A program made the translations under genes and the position numbers. Below the pieces are notes generated by a model that was given only the letters and a program-made list of their open reading frames with translations, did no database searches and was not told where the DNA came from. A DNA stretch of 64,000 nt, from the NCBI GenBank assembly GCA_011523425.1, contig WTGU01000050.1, positions 39,965-103,964 of the forward strand. Direction: 5' to 3'. Each line of letters begins with the position of its first letter. The stretch's first letter is position 1. The stretch is from Alphaproteobacteria bacterium. GTDB taxonomy: Bacteria > Pseudomonadota > Alphaproteobacteria > UBA828. Shown one piece after another: positions 44,535 through 53,295 of the stretch.

Positions 44535-47500
44535 GCGACGCCGCGTCGCGGCGTTACGACGTGGCCATTGTCGGCGCGGGGCCGGTAGGGAGCCTGTGCG
44601 CGCTCGCACACGCGCGGAAGGGCGCCCGGGTGGCCCTGCTCGAAGCGAACCCCAAGGCGTCCGGGCGCCTGGCGGGCGAATGGCTGCATCCGCCGGGCGT
44701 GCGGATACTGCAGGACTTCGGGATCGGGCTCGACACCCTGCCTCGCAGCACCGCGGGCAAGGGATTCGTGGTGTTTCCCGATGACGGCTCGGAGCCGATC
44801 GTCCTTCCCTACTTGAACGGCTCGCAGGGTCTGGCCTGCGAACATGCGCTGCTCGTCTCGAAGCTGCGGGAAGCCGCGGAGAACGAGACGGATGTGGACC
44901 TCTTCACCCACGCGCGGGTGAGTGCGGTCGAAGACGGGCGGTTGGCCTATACCAACAACGGCACGGTTCACTCCCTCGACGCCGAGCGGATCATCGGCGC
45001 CGACGGCCGGGTCTCGATCGTGCGCCAGTCCCTGGGCCTGTCGACGGAGCCGGTTCACTGCTCGCGGATGCTGGGGATCACCGTGAGCGACGTGAGCCTG
45101 CCCTTCGAGGGTCACGGGCACGTGCTGCTCGGCGGGCCGGGGCCGATTCTCGCATACGGTCTGGCAAACGATTGCGTCCGGATCATCGTCGACGTTCCGC
45201 TGGACCGCTGGACGCGCCAGGACCGGGTCGGCTTCCTGACGGAATCCTATGCAACGCTGCTGCCGGAGGCTCTCAGGCCGGCGTTCGTCGACGCGGTGCG
45301 CGCGGGGCAATTCCACGTTGCGGCCAATCAGTTGCGGCCGCGCGTCACGTACGGCACCCCGCGTCGCGTGCTGATCGGCGACGCGGCCGGGCACTACCAT
45401 CCCATGACAGCGGTTGGCATGACCCTCGGCTTCGGCGATGCGCTTGCCCTCGCCGAGGGCGGGAGCTTTCGCGACTTCGCCGCCGGGCGTTTCCGGGCGA
45501 CCCGCGTGCCGGAGATGCTCGCCATGGGGCTCTACGAGGTCTTTGCCGATCATCGGGCCGAGGCGGTGGCGATGAGACACGCGGTCTACTGGGGATTGCG
45601 GGCGAACTCCGATTACCGGGAGCGGACAACGCGGATTCTCGCCTGCGAAGACCGATCCGCGTTCGTCATGGGTCTCGCGTTTTTCGGAACGGCGGCCCGG
45701 GCGGCGGTTGTGGAGATTCCGCTCTCCTTCCGCCGGTTCGCGCCGCGTCAGGGCCTGAAGATCTTCGGGGCGCTCGCCGTTCGTCTCCTGTGGCTCCTGC
45801 GCTGGGCTCTGCAGCTGCGCCAGTCGCGACGCCAGGGCGGGCAGAATGACGAGCGGGCCCTGGACAGCCTGTCCCGCGCGCTTCTGCACTCCATGCCGCC
45901 GAGACTCGACGCGTCCGGGCAAGGCCGGCCGAAGGACGCCGAGGCGCCCGACGCCGGTCCGACGTTGGAGCGCGCGACCGCGCGCCTCCTGAGTCTCCAG
46001 GGCGAGGGCGGCGGCTGGGAAGGCGAGATGGTCTGGTGCCCCATGCTCACCGCGCAATACGTGCTGCTGCACCACATCATCGGGCAGCCGCTCGAGCCCG
46101 GCCGGCGCCGGCGCGTGCTGCGCTCCTTCGAACGGACTCGTCTCGAAGGGGGCTCATGGGGCCTGCACGAGCACTCGTCGCCCCACCTCTTCGTCACCGC
46201 CCTGGTCTACGTCGCGGCGAGACTGCTGGGCGTCGAGCGGGACGATCCCCTGATCGAGCCGGCCCGACGCTTCATTGAGGCCGAGGGGATCGTGGGCATT
46301 CCGAGCTGGGGGAAGTTCTGGCTGGCGCTCCTCAATCTTTACGACTGGCGCGGGGTCAACGCCGTTCTGCCGGAACTGTGGAGCCTGCCGCGCCGCTTAC
46401 CCCTGCACCCCTCGAACTGGTACTGCCACACCCGGCTCATCTACATGGCCATGGCGGCGATCTACCCCCATCGCTTCCAGGCGCCCGTCACGCCGTCGAT
46501 CGCGTCGCTGCGGGAGGAGCTGTTCCCCCAGGGATTTGCCGAGGTGGATTTCTCCGCCGCCCGCGATCGCCTGCGGGAGGCCGACCTCTACGCCCGGCCG
46601 GGCGTGTGGCTCAAGGTCGGATACAAGATTGCGCGCGTGTTCGATCGGCTCCACAGCAAGCGCCTGCGTGCCCGATGCACGGAGGCGATCGTCCGGCAGA
46701 TCAGATGGGAGCTGCGAACCACCAGCCATACGAGCATCTCTCCGGTGAGCGGCCTCCTCAACATGCTTGCGCTCTGGCTGCGCGATCCGGACGACGCCGA
46801 CCTCCACCGGGCGCTCGCGAAGCTGGACGACTGGATCTGGGAAGACGAGGAAGAGGGTGCGCGAGTCGTCGGCGCGAGAAGTGCCTCGTGGGACAGCGGC
46901 TTTGCGCTGCAGGCGCTGGCGGCGGTGCCCGCGTTCGACGGGGTGGGGGACGCGCTGCGGCGCGGCGCCGACTTCCTGCTCGGAGAGCAGATCGCCGCGA
47001 GCTTCGACGGGTTTCGCGAGGCCTATCGAAGCGACCCCAGGGGCGGCTGGTGCTTTGCCGGGGGATGGCACGGCTGGCCGGTGAGCGACTGCACTGCGGA
47101 AGCGGTGCTCGGACTTCACGCTGCCGGTCGCGGTGCTGCGCACGCGGGCGCGTTGCGCGATGCGGTCGGGTTCATGCTGCGCTGCCAGAACCGCGACGGC
47201 GGATTCGGCAGCTACGAGGCGCGGCGCTCGGCCTTCGGTCTGGAGTGGATGAATCCGGCCGAGATGTTCGGCGACTCGATGACCGAGCAATCCTACGTCG
47301 AGTGCACCGCGTCCTGCCTCGCGGCGTTCGCCGCCTGCGTGGAGGAGGTTCCGCACAGCGCGGATGGGGCGGTGACGGGCGCGATCGCTCGGGGCGATGC
47401 CTGGCTGCGCCGGACCCAGGCGAGCGACGGCTCCTGGCGCGGCGTGTGGGGGGTTCAGTTCATCTACGGCACGCTCTTCGGGGTCAGGGGTCTTCTCGCC

Positions 47501-47956
47501 GCCGGGGCCAGCCCCGGCGATCCGGCGCTGCGCTCGGCCTGCCGCTGGCTGCTGGAGCGCCAGCGGAAAGACGGGGGATGGGGCGAGCACCACAGCGGAT
47601 GCCTGAGCGGCCGGTACGTCCCGCACGAGGAAAGCCAGGTCATCCAGACCGCGTGGGCGTTGATCGCGCTGCTCGAGGCGGGCGAATCGAACTGGACCGC
47701 GATTGCGCGGGGCGCCCGCTTCCTGCTCGACACGCTGGACGAGGACGGGACATGGCCCAAGCAGGACATGGCGGGCGTGTTCTTCCGAACGGCGCTCCTG
47801 GATTACGTGCTCTATCGACAGTATTTCCCGCTGCACGCGTTGGCCCTCTACGAGCAGCGCCGCCGCGAGCGGCTGGGTCTCGCCACGCCCGCCCCCTGCA
47901 CCACCGCCGCACCGCCGCCCCCGCCGGAAGCGGCTCTCGCCTGTTCCCAGTCCTGA
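44531..47956 (+). CDS. Fused squalene epoxidase - oxidosqualene cyclase
   Basis: A single 1141-residue frame with two complete enzymes. Residues 1-~450 are an FAD monooxygenase of the squalene-epoxidase type: DVAIVGAGPVGSL at the N-terminus, ADG at 157-159, and GDAAGHYHPMTAVGMT from residue 283 (the second FAD motif). A hydrophobic segment (LLWLLRWALQL) then precedes a polar linker. Residues ~478-1110 are a triterpene cyclase: D853-C-T-A-E857 is the catalytic acid motif of oxidosqualene cyclases, with LEWMNPAEMFGDSMTEQSYVECT and several QW repeats (QNRDGGFGSY, QRKDGGWGEH). Val851 two residues before the Asp is the lanosterol-synthase choice. The ATG overlaps the CYP51 stop. An internal Met455 (base 45893) could in principle start a free cyclase but has no clear Shine-Dalgarno sequence. 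Confidence 0.93.
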   Translation: MSDAASRRYDVAIVGAGPVGSLCALAHARKGARVALLEANPKASGRLAGEWLHPPGVRILQDFGIGLDTLPRSTAGKGFVVFPDDGSEPIVLPYLNGSQGLACEHALLVSKLREAAENETDVDLFTHARVSAVEDGRLAYTNNGTVHSLDAERIIGADGRVSIVRQSLGLSTEPVHCSRMLGITVSDVSLPFEGHGHVLLGGPGPILAYGLANDCVRIIVDVPLDRWTRQDRVGFLTESYATLLPEALRPAFVDAVRAGQFHVAANQLRPRVTYGTPRRVLIGDAAGHYHPMTAVGMTLGFGDALALAEGGSFRDFAAGRFRATRVPEMLAMGLYEVFADHRAEAVAMRHAVYWGLRANSDYRERTTRILACEDRSAFVMGLAFFGTAARAAVVEIPLSFRRFAPRQGLKIFGALAVRLLWLLRWALQLRQSRRQGGQNDERALDSLSRALLHSMPPRLDASGQGRPKDAEAPDAGPTLERATARLLSLQGEGGGWEGEMVWCPMLTAQYVLLHHIIGQPLEPGRRRRVLRSFERTRLEGGSWGLHEHSSPHLFVTALVYVAARLLGVERDDPLIEPARRFIEAEGIVGIPSWGKFWLALLNLYDWRGVNAVLPELWSLPRRLPLHPSNWYCHTRLIYMAMAAIYPHRFQAPVTPSIASLREELFPQGFAEVDFSAARDRLREADLYARPGVWLKVGYKIARVFDRLHSKRLRARCTEAIVRQIRWELRTTSHTSISPVSGLLNMLALWLRDPDDADLHRALAKLDDWIWEDEEEGARVVGARSASWDSGFALQALAAVPAFDGVGDALRRGADFLLGEQIAASFDGFREAYRSDPRGGWCFAGGWHGWPVSDCTAEAVLGLHAAGRGAAHAGALRDAVGFMLRCQNRDGGFGSYEARRSAFGLEWMNPAEMFGDSMTEQSYVECTASCLAAFAACVEEVPHSADGAVTGAIARGDAWLRRTQASDGSWRGVWGVQFIYGTLFGVRGLLAAGASPGDPALRSACRWLLERQRKDGGWGEHHSGCLSGRYVPHEESQVIQTAWALIALLEAGESNWTAIARGARFLLDTLDEDGTWPKQDMAGVFFRTALLDYVLYRQYFPLHALALYEQRRRERLGLATPAPCTTAAPPPPPEAALACSQS

Positions 47957-47979
47957 GCATGAGTGGCCTCGCGCAGGGG

Positions 47980-47999
47980 CGCGCGGCCGAAGGCCCGCG
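47980..47999. terminator. Hairpin between convergent cyclase and methyltransferase genes
   Basis: CGCG-(C)-GGC pairs with GCC-CGCG around a five-base loop, in the 47-base gap between the convergent genes. There is no T-run; it could act as a weak two-way terminator. Confidence 0.3.
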
Positions 48000-48003
48000 T
48001 CGC

Positions 48004-49035
48004 TCAGTCGCGCGAGGGCTCGGGCTTGCGGGCCAGGAAATAGAACATCGGCGTGAAGACGCCGGACCTGCCGCCGTCCACCAGCGCGTCCGCTCCCGCG
48101 TTCAGGATCGTGCTGACCGCGCGGGCGCCCTCGGGAAAGAGCCGAAGCCTTTCCCCGACCCGCAAGGTCAGGTTGGCGAGCGCGCGGCCGGCAGGCGTGC
48201 GCGGAATGCTCGAGAGGCTGAAATCGCGGCCCTGCAAGGCACGGTACCAGGGCATCGCCGGGTCCGCTTCGGGCGCGCGGTCGCGCGCCTCCAGCAGCTC
48301 GAACCCCGCCCCTTGCAATGCGGCGGAGACCTCCGACGTGGTCGCGATATCCGGCAGCCCGTTCCCAATCATGATGTCGTTCTTGATTCGCTGGTGCTCC
48401 GCGTTGGCGGGATCGAAGCTCTCGGTGACGCACCAGTCGTAGCCCGCGAAGCAGGCGCCGGGGCGCAGCACGCGCAAGACCTCGCGGAACGCCGCCGTCT
48501 TGTCGGGCGCGTGGGGCATGGACTCGATCGCGATGGCGGCATCGTAACGGTCGTTATCATCGGGAATCTGCATGTAATCGCCGTGAATGAAGCGGCACAG
48601 CGAGTCGACGCCGCGGGTGTGAAGTTTGGCGCGCTCGATCTGATAGGCGTTGTTGTTGAGGCCGACAAAGCTGGCCCCGGTTTGGCGCGCCAGATTGCCC
48701 ATCGGCCCGCCGACCCCGCATCCCAGATCGATTACCTGCATACCCGGCTTCAGGGACAGATTTTCGGCGAGAAAATGCTGATGCCGGAGCAGCGATGCCT
48801 TGAAGCTCTCGCCCCGCCTTCGGGGAGCGAAGTGAAAGGATTGACCCCAGCCGAACTCGTAGAAGTCGGTGACCAGGTCGTAGTAGCGATTCACGAACGA
48901 GCGGTAATGCTCCTTCCTGCGCTCCGGGCCGGCGTCGTAGATTTCCGTGTATCCATCGACGGCGGACTTCACGTCGTCCGGGGCGAGGTCCGCGAGGGTG
49001 CGCGGTTTCGATCGCGTGGCGGAAGGACGGTTCAT
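48004..49035 (-). CDS. Sterol C-24 methyltransferase (ERG6/SMT family)
   Basis: A 343-residue SAM methyltransferase. HYRSFVNRYYDLVTDFYEFGWGQSFHFAPRRRGESF is the sterol-methyltransferase region I signature. VIDLGCGVGGPMGNLAR is the SAM site. YDAAIAIESMPHAPD corresponds to the conserved region with acidic sterol contact, and a sterol methyltransferase C-terminal domain ends in FTPMFYFLARKP. It would add a methyl to C-24 of the sterol side chain. It is read convergently to the operon, so its expression may be controlled separately. Such genes are rare in bacteria. Confidence 0.92.
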   Translation of the reverse strand: MNRPSATRSKPRTLADLAPDDVKSAVDGYTEIYDAGPERRKEHYRSFVNRYYDLVTDFYEFGWGQSFHFAPRRRGESFKASLLRHQHFLAENLSLKPGMQVIDLGCGVGGPMGNLARQTGASFVGLNNNAYQIERAKLHTRGVDSLCRFIHGDYMQIPDDNDRYDAAIAIESMPHAPDKTAAFREVLRVLRPGACFAGYDWCVTESFDPANAEHQRIKNDIMIGNGLPDIATTSEVSAALQGAGFELLEARDRAPEADPAMPWYRALQGRDFSLSSIPRTPAGRALANLTLRVGERLRLFPEGARAVSTILNAGADALVDGGRSGVFTPMFYFLARKPEPSRD

Positions 49036-49223
49036 CGGCTTATTGTGCCCGATTTGCCCCCCTTTCCCAAGACCCTGAAGTCATGCAAGGCCCTGGCGCC
49101 GCGCTTCCATGCGCCGCCATCGACGGCGTCCCGTGCGCGGCATCGTTGTCCGGGGCGCCAGGCTTTCCATAGGATACAATGCGACGCGCGGCAGCGCTGC
49201 AGCGTCTGAGAGGACCGGATCAC

Positions 49224-49958
49224 ATGCCAGAAGAGCAGGCGGACGGGGCCCCTTCCGAAGCCGGCGCGCACCGAAGCCGGTTGGCGATCCCGCCGGTCGC
49301 GTTCACGGGGCTTGTCATCGCGAGTCTGACCGCGGCCGGCATCGGGGCGCGCTACGGCGTCCGCGGGAATTTTGACGTTATCCATGGACTTCTGATCCTC
49401 TTCTTTTCCGTCAATCTGGTGATCTGCTATTGGGAAATCTGCCTGTTCTTCAGGCGCGACTACATCGAGAAGCGCGCCGAATACTGGCATGAACGCCGGC
49501 AGAAAACAGGCCGAACGTCGGGCATCGAGTTCCTTGTCGGACCTGTTCCGTTGAGGCGAATACTATCCTTGACGACATGGGCAGACGTCTGGGCCACGTA
49601 TTCGCAGTTCGACACTTCGTACACCGACCGGCGCACATATGGTTACAACGTGGACATCGCCAACGGCTTCGTAACGCCGGTGCCTATGCTGATCCTTTTC
49701 GCCGCCTTCACCGTCGACTTCCTGCCCGCCCTCGTCGCCGGCATCATCGGGGCGATGATGTTCTGGCAGTTGGCCTACGCGACATCGGTCTATTGGGTCA
49801 GCTTCTTCGTGGCCAAGCGGCAGAGCCGCATCCGCCGAAAGGACCTCTACATCTACATCTGGGCGCTGAACTGCCCGTGGGTGCTGTTCGCCCTGCTGGG
49901 ACTCTACGTCTCGATTCGCCTGATCGTGAACGGCGACTACAGCGTTCTCGGCTATTGA
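49224..49958 (+). CDS. Integral membrane protein, EBP/EXPERA-like (candidate sterol isomerase)
   Basis: A 244-residue protein with five or six transmembrane helices. I noticed similarity of layout to emopamil-binding protein (sterol delta8-delta7 isomerase): a W..YS.FDTSY segment after the second helix, and near the end LYIYIWALNCPW, where N-x2-W lines up with the Asn-x2-Trp of EBP. The first-helix His/Glu pair of EBP is not in the same place, so the assignment is tentative. Location next to the sterol genes strengthens it. Divergent from the methyltransferase; ATG at 49224 follows GAGAGGA. Confidence 0.45.
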   Translation: MPEEQADGAPSEAGAHRSRLAIPPVAFTGLVIASLTAAGIGARYGVRGNFDVIHGLLILFFSVNLVICYWEICLFFRRDYIEKRAEYWHERRQKTGRTSGIEFLVGPVPLRRILSLTTWADVWATYSQFDTSYTDRRTYGYNVDIANGFVTPVPMLILFAAFTVDFLPALVAGIIGAMMFWQLAYATSVYWVSFFVAKRQSRIRRKDLYIYIWALNCPWVLFALLGLYVSIRLIVNGDYSVLGY

Positions 49959-50226
49959 TCGCGGCATTTCGGGATCGCCTTCGGCAAGGCAGACGGCGAC
50001 ACGTCCGGGCACGGCGCCGCGTCGCGCGGGCCGGGCCGCCGGTGGGTCGCCCGGCGCCGCGGCGGCAATGCTGTGCCGATCCGGTCCGGGAGGTCCGCCC
50101 CGTTCCGGTCAGGCCGCCCCGCGCCGCCCGTTCCGCCGCCAGCCGAAGGGGCCTCGTCGTCGAACCTTTCCGCGCTCGAAGCTCAGACACCCCGCTGCTC
50201 GTCTTCCAGGAAAGTCGTCATAGATC

Positions 50227-50598
50227 ATGCAGAAGACAGCCGTCATAGACGGTCTCCGGTACGCCAACTGGTCGGACAAGGTATTTCGACAGATGCGCGA
50301 CGGACATGTCGTCGCCATCCATGTCACCATCTGCTACCACGAGAACTTTCGTGAAACCGTCGCGAACATTGCCGCCTGGAGCCGGCGTTTCGATCAGTTC
50401 TCCGAACTGATTTTCCCGCTCCACTCGGCGGACGATGTCGACAGGGCGATGAGGGAGGAACGCACGGCCATCGTGTTCGGCTGCCAGAACCGCTCACCGA
50501 TCGAGAACGACATCGATCTCGTTCGCATATGCCGGCCGCTCGCCCACGGCAACTGGCTGCACTTCTTCCGGGATTCGTTCAGCCCGCAGGGCTCGTGA
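50227..50598 (+). pseudogene. Truncated M19 membrane dipeptidase, N-terminal fragment
   Basis: 123 codons encoding the start of a renal-dipeptidase (M19) family protein: MQKTAVIDGLRYANWSDKVF, then GHVVAIHVTICYHENFRETV and TAIVFGCQNRSPIENDIDLVRI. Homology stops around ICRPLAHGNW and the frame ends soon after, whereas full proteins have over 300 residues with the metal site downstream. The stop overlaps the next start (TGATG). It is probably a deletion remnant; a short functional protein is unlikely. Confidence 0.75.
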
Positions 50599-52307
50599 TG
50601 GGCTGCCCGGCCGATGACCGCGCGATCGGCCCGCTGCGCGCGCCCGAGCACGTCATGCGGCTGGCGCGCATGGGGTCGTCGTTCCAGACACGCCTGAGCT
50701 TCATGCGCCAGTTGATCCGCCGCATGCGGAGCGAGCGGTGGCGGTTCGAGCGCCTCCGTTTCGACCTCGACGCGCGGGGATACGGCACCGCCGTCTACGC
50801 GGTCCACGGCCCGCAGCGGACCTACTCGCTCATCGCGTACACGCACGAGATCCGTCCGGAGCAGCGCACCGACCGCGTGATCGCGGAGGCCTGGGATGCC
50901 ACGTTCTCGTTCTTCGACGGCGTGCCGGACGATGCGGATATCGAACGGTTGCGCGCCAACACGCCGAGGCAGGAGGACGGCCGCTTCACCTCCCGCGAGC
51001 TCACGCTGGCGCGCGCCAACAAGAGCATGCGCCTGTTCGAGCACGTCGTCGAAAGCCTCGCTGCCGGCCGACAGCCCGACGCCGCCCGGCTGGCCGAGGT
51101 CGGCTACCTGATGCGCACGACGGCCGTCTACGGGAGCGGCAAGTTCGGCTGCGCCGACCGTGCCAAGATTGCGGACCGGACCGAGATGCGCGGACCCTTC
51201 CAGGCCGAGATGCTCACGGTCTACCTGATCCGCTGGCTCAGCATCGACCTGGTCAACCATGTGGCGCGTAGCCGGGGCGGCGCGCGGGCCGCTCCTCTGA
51301 ATGCCGACTACGCGCGCTATCTGGGCATCGGCAACGCCACCGGGCTAGGAATGGCGCCCTTCCTCATCAAGCACCCGGTGCTCATCAACAATTGGGTCCT
51401 GGCGCGGGAGACCGCGCTCGCGCGGGTGCGAGCGCTGCCGTCCGCGACCGCCGGTCAGGTCGTCGACTTCATGGCCCTGCTGGACCGCGCCCGCCGCTTC
51501 GTCGGCGAGTGGAACGTCGACGACGCAGCCCAGACGGCGCGCATACGCACGCTGCGCACCGAGCTCGGCGAGCTGGAGAACTGGAGCGAGGCCGGGCTTC
51601 GTCGCTCCCATCCGTGGGACGCGATGTACCGCCACGCCGAGGAAGCCTTCTCCGCCGAGGGGCAGGAGTTCGCCGTCTCGCTGCTGCTCGAGCAGCACGG
51701 CGCGGTCGTGGACGCGCTCGGCGACGAGATGAGCGCCCCGGAGCCGCCCAGGCTCAGGGCGGAGATGTCGCTGGGCGAGCTGCTCGGCATCATCGACGCG
51801 CATTATGGCTGGGCGTTGGCGACCGACTACTCGCGGCCCGAGGCCGTGCAGCGCTTCTGGTATTACTCCGAGGAGAAGCTCGAGCCTCGCGTGGGCGACC
51901 GCCATACCGAGCCGGGCGCCGACCTCGAAATGCCGATCGCGATCGCCCGGGACGTGAGCCGGCTCAGGGACCGGCTTCGCGAATACGACACGGCGCTGAC
52001 GGTCGCCGACTTTCTCGTCGCCGCGCCGGAGTACCGCAGCATCGTCTGGCGGGTGCAGACGGCCTCGGACTGTCCCTACGGCGAGATCCGCGACAATCTG
52101 CTCGGCGCCGGCCAGCGCCCGGTCGACATCCTGCGCTTCAAGCTCTCGTTTTTTGGCGTCGCCAAATTCGACCCGAAGTCCGATCTGTGGACGCGGGTCA
52201 ACATGTATCAGGGCGCGCCGCTGCCGCACGAAATCGCCGAGACGCGCGAGACCGAGTGGGTGTTTCCGACAGGGCCCGCGGCACCGTCGGCCGAGGCGAT
52301 GCCATGA
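50598..52307 (+). CDS. Large conserved hypothetical protein
   Basis: A 569-residue soluble protein, function not recognised. It has a basic N-terminus (MRQLIRRMRSERWRFERLRFD), a VYAVHGPQRTYSLIAYTHEI strand-rich segment, then YGSGKFGCADRAKI, IGNATGLGMAPFLIKHP and a long helical C-terminal part. No signal or membrane segment is seen. It overlaps the DUF3726 gene by four bases (ATGA), so the two probably act together. The ATG at 50598 overlaps the stop of the dipeptidase fragment, suggesting that the three once formed one operon. Codon use resembles the neighbours. Confidence 0.8.
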   Translation: MGCPADDRAIGPLRAPEHVMRLARMGSSFQTRLSFMRQLIRRMRSERWRFERLRFDLDARGYGTAVYAVHGPQRTYSLIAYTHEIRPEQRTDRVIAEAWDATFSFFDGVPDDADIERLRANTPRQEDGRFTSRELTLARANKSMRLFEHVVESLAAGRQPDAARLAEVGYLMRTTAVYGSGKFGCADRAKIADRTEMRGPFQAEMLTVYLIRWLSIDLVNHVARSRGGARAAPLNADYARYLGIGNATGLGMAPFLIKHPVLINNWVLARETALARVRALPSATAGQVVDFMALLDRARRFVGEWNVDDAAQTARIRTLRTELGELENWSEAGLRRSHPWDAMYRHAEEAFSAEGQEFAVSLLLEQHGAVVDALGDEMSAPEPPRLRAEMSLGELLGIIDAHYGWALATDYSRPEAVQRFWYYSEEKLEPRVGDRHTEPGADLEMPIAIARDVSRLRDRLREYDTALTVADFLVAAPEYRSIVWRVQTASDCPYGEIRDNLLGAGQRPVDILRFKLSFFGVAKFDPKSDLWTRVNMYQGAPLPHEIAETRETEWVFPTGPAAPSAEAMP

Positions 52308-53047
52308 GCGAGACGCTGACGCCTCTGTCCCTGAACGAGATCTGCTTCTACTTCACGCGGGCGGCTGTGGGCGCCGGTGCACCGTTCGGGATCGGCGAGG
52401 ACTTTGCGGAGGCGTCGAAGTCTCTGGCCTATCTGGGCTTCGATCCGGCCCAGGCTGCCGTGCCGGCTCTGCGTGGACTTAGCTGCGGCCTGAGCGGCAC
52501 GTCGCTCTCGCTGCGCTCCGAGGGAGATGCCGTTCGTGTCGGGAGTCCTGACGCTCCCATCCTGTCCGCGCTCTACGCCGGGCCGGCGGTCGCCGACCGA
52601 CTGTCGATCGAGGCGGGGTGCGGCAGGGAGCGGCATCTCCGGCTCGACGACACGGACCAGCCGCTGCTGATCGTGGGGGCGATCACTGCAGCGGGCATCG
52701 ATTCGGCCCGGATCGCCCTATCGTGGCCGTTGCGGAACGGCAGACGCGCCATGGTCGAGCTGAACGGCGGCATCGCGACAATCGCCGGCCTGTATGCCGG
52801 AGACATCGTTTCGCTTGAGCCTGCACCGGTCGATATTGTGCTCAACGGTTCCTCCCCGGAGATGTCGCCCGCGGACGCTGTCGTGTTGAAGCTCGCAGAG
52901 GGCAGGTCCAAGTCAGTCCGCCACGGTGTCGACGTGGATGAGGTGGCAAGATCGACAGTGCTGGCGTTCTTCGACAAGTGTCTCGTGCCTGCCACCGATC
53001 GGTCCCGCGATGCCGGGGCCGGGGCCGGTCTCACCGACAACGACTGA
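52304..53047 (+). CDS. DUF3726 family protein
   Basis: A 247-residue protein of the DUF3726 family. LSLNEICFYFTRAAVGAGAPFGIGEDFAEASKSLAYLGFD is the conserved N-terminal helical region; the rest is strand-rich (VGAITAAGIDSARIALSW). The function of the family is unknown. The overlap with the large protein upstream (ATGA) indicates a functional pair. Confidence 0.8.
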   Translation: MSETLTPLSLNEICFYFTRAAVGAGAPFGIGEDFAEASKSLAYLGFDPAQAAVPALRGLSCGLSGTSLSLRSEGDAVRVGSPDAPILSALYAGPAVADRLSIEAGCGRERHLRLDDTDQPLLIVGAITAAGIDSARIALSWPLRNGRRAMVELNGGIATIAGLYAGDIVSLEPAPVDIVLNGSSPEMSPADAVVLKLAEGRSKSVRHGVDVDEVARSTVLAFFDKCLVPATDRSRDAGAGAGLTDND

Positions 53048-53295
53048 GGCACCGTCACCCGACCCCGTATGAGGCCAGTCGGTGCGACGCCATGCGGGAC
53101 CTCTGCGGCAATGCGCCTCGCCTCCGGAACAATTCACATGAATCGAGAGAAACATGAGAACAAGGTCGTTTCGGCGTCGCCGAGCGTCGTGTATTCCGCG
53201 CGGCCGACGTGTACGAAACAGCGAGCCCGTGGCGCGGCCGCCGGTCAGCCCCTAGACTCCGTGTCGGCTGCAATCCGGCCGAAGGAGCGCCGTCG

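Noticed and set aside
44531..47956. Cyclase part as a squalene-hopene cyclase
   Set aside because: The acid motif is DCTAE, not DxDD, and an epoxidase is fused to it; this is an oxidosqualene cyclase.
46397..48433. 678-codon minus-strand frame across the cyclase gene
   Set aside because: High-GC shadow frame: composition is Arg/Ala/His-rich and repetitive, with no family motif, and the opposite strand has the unmistakable cyclase.
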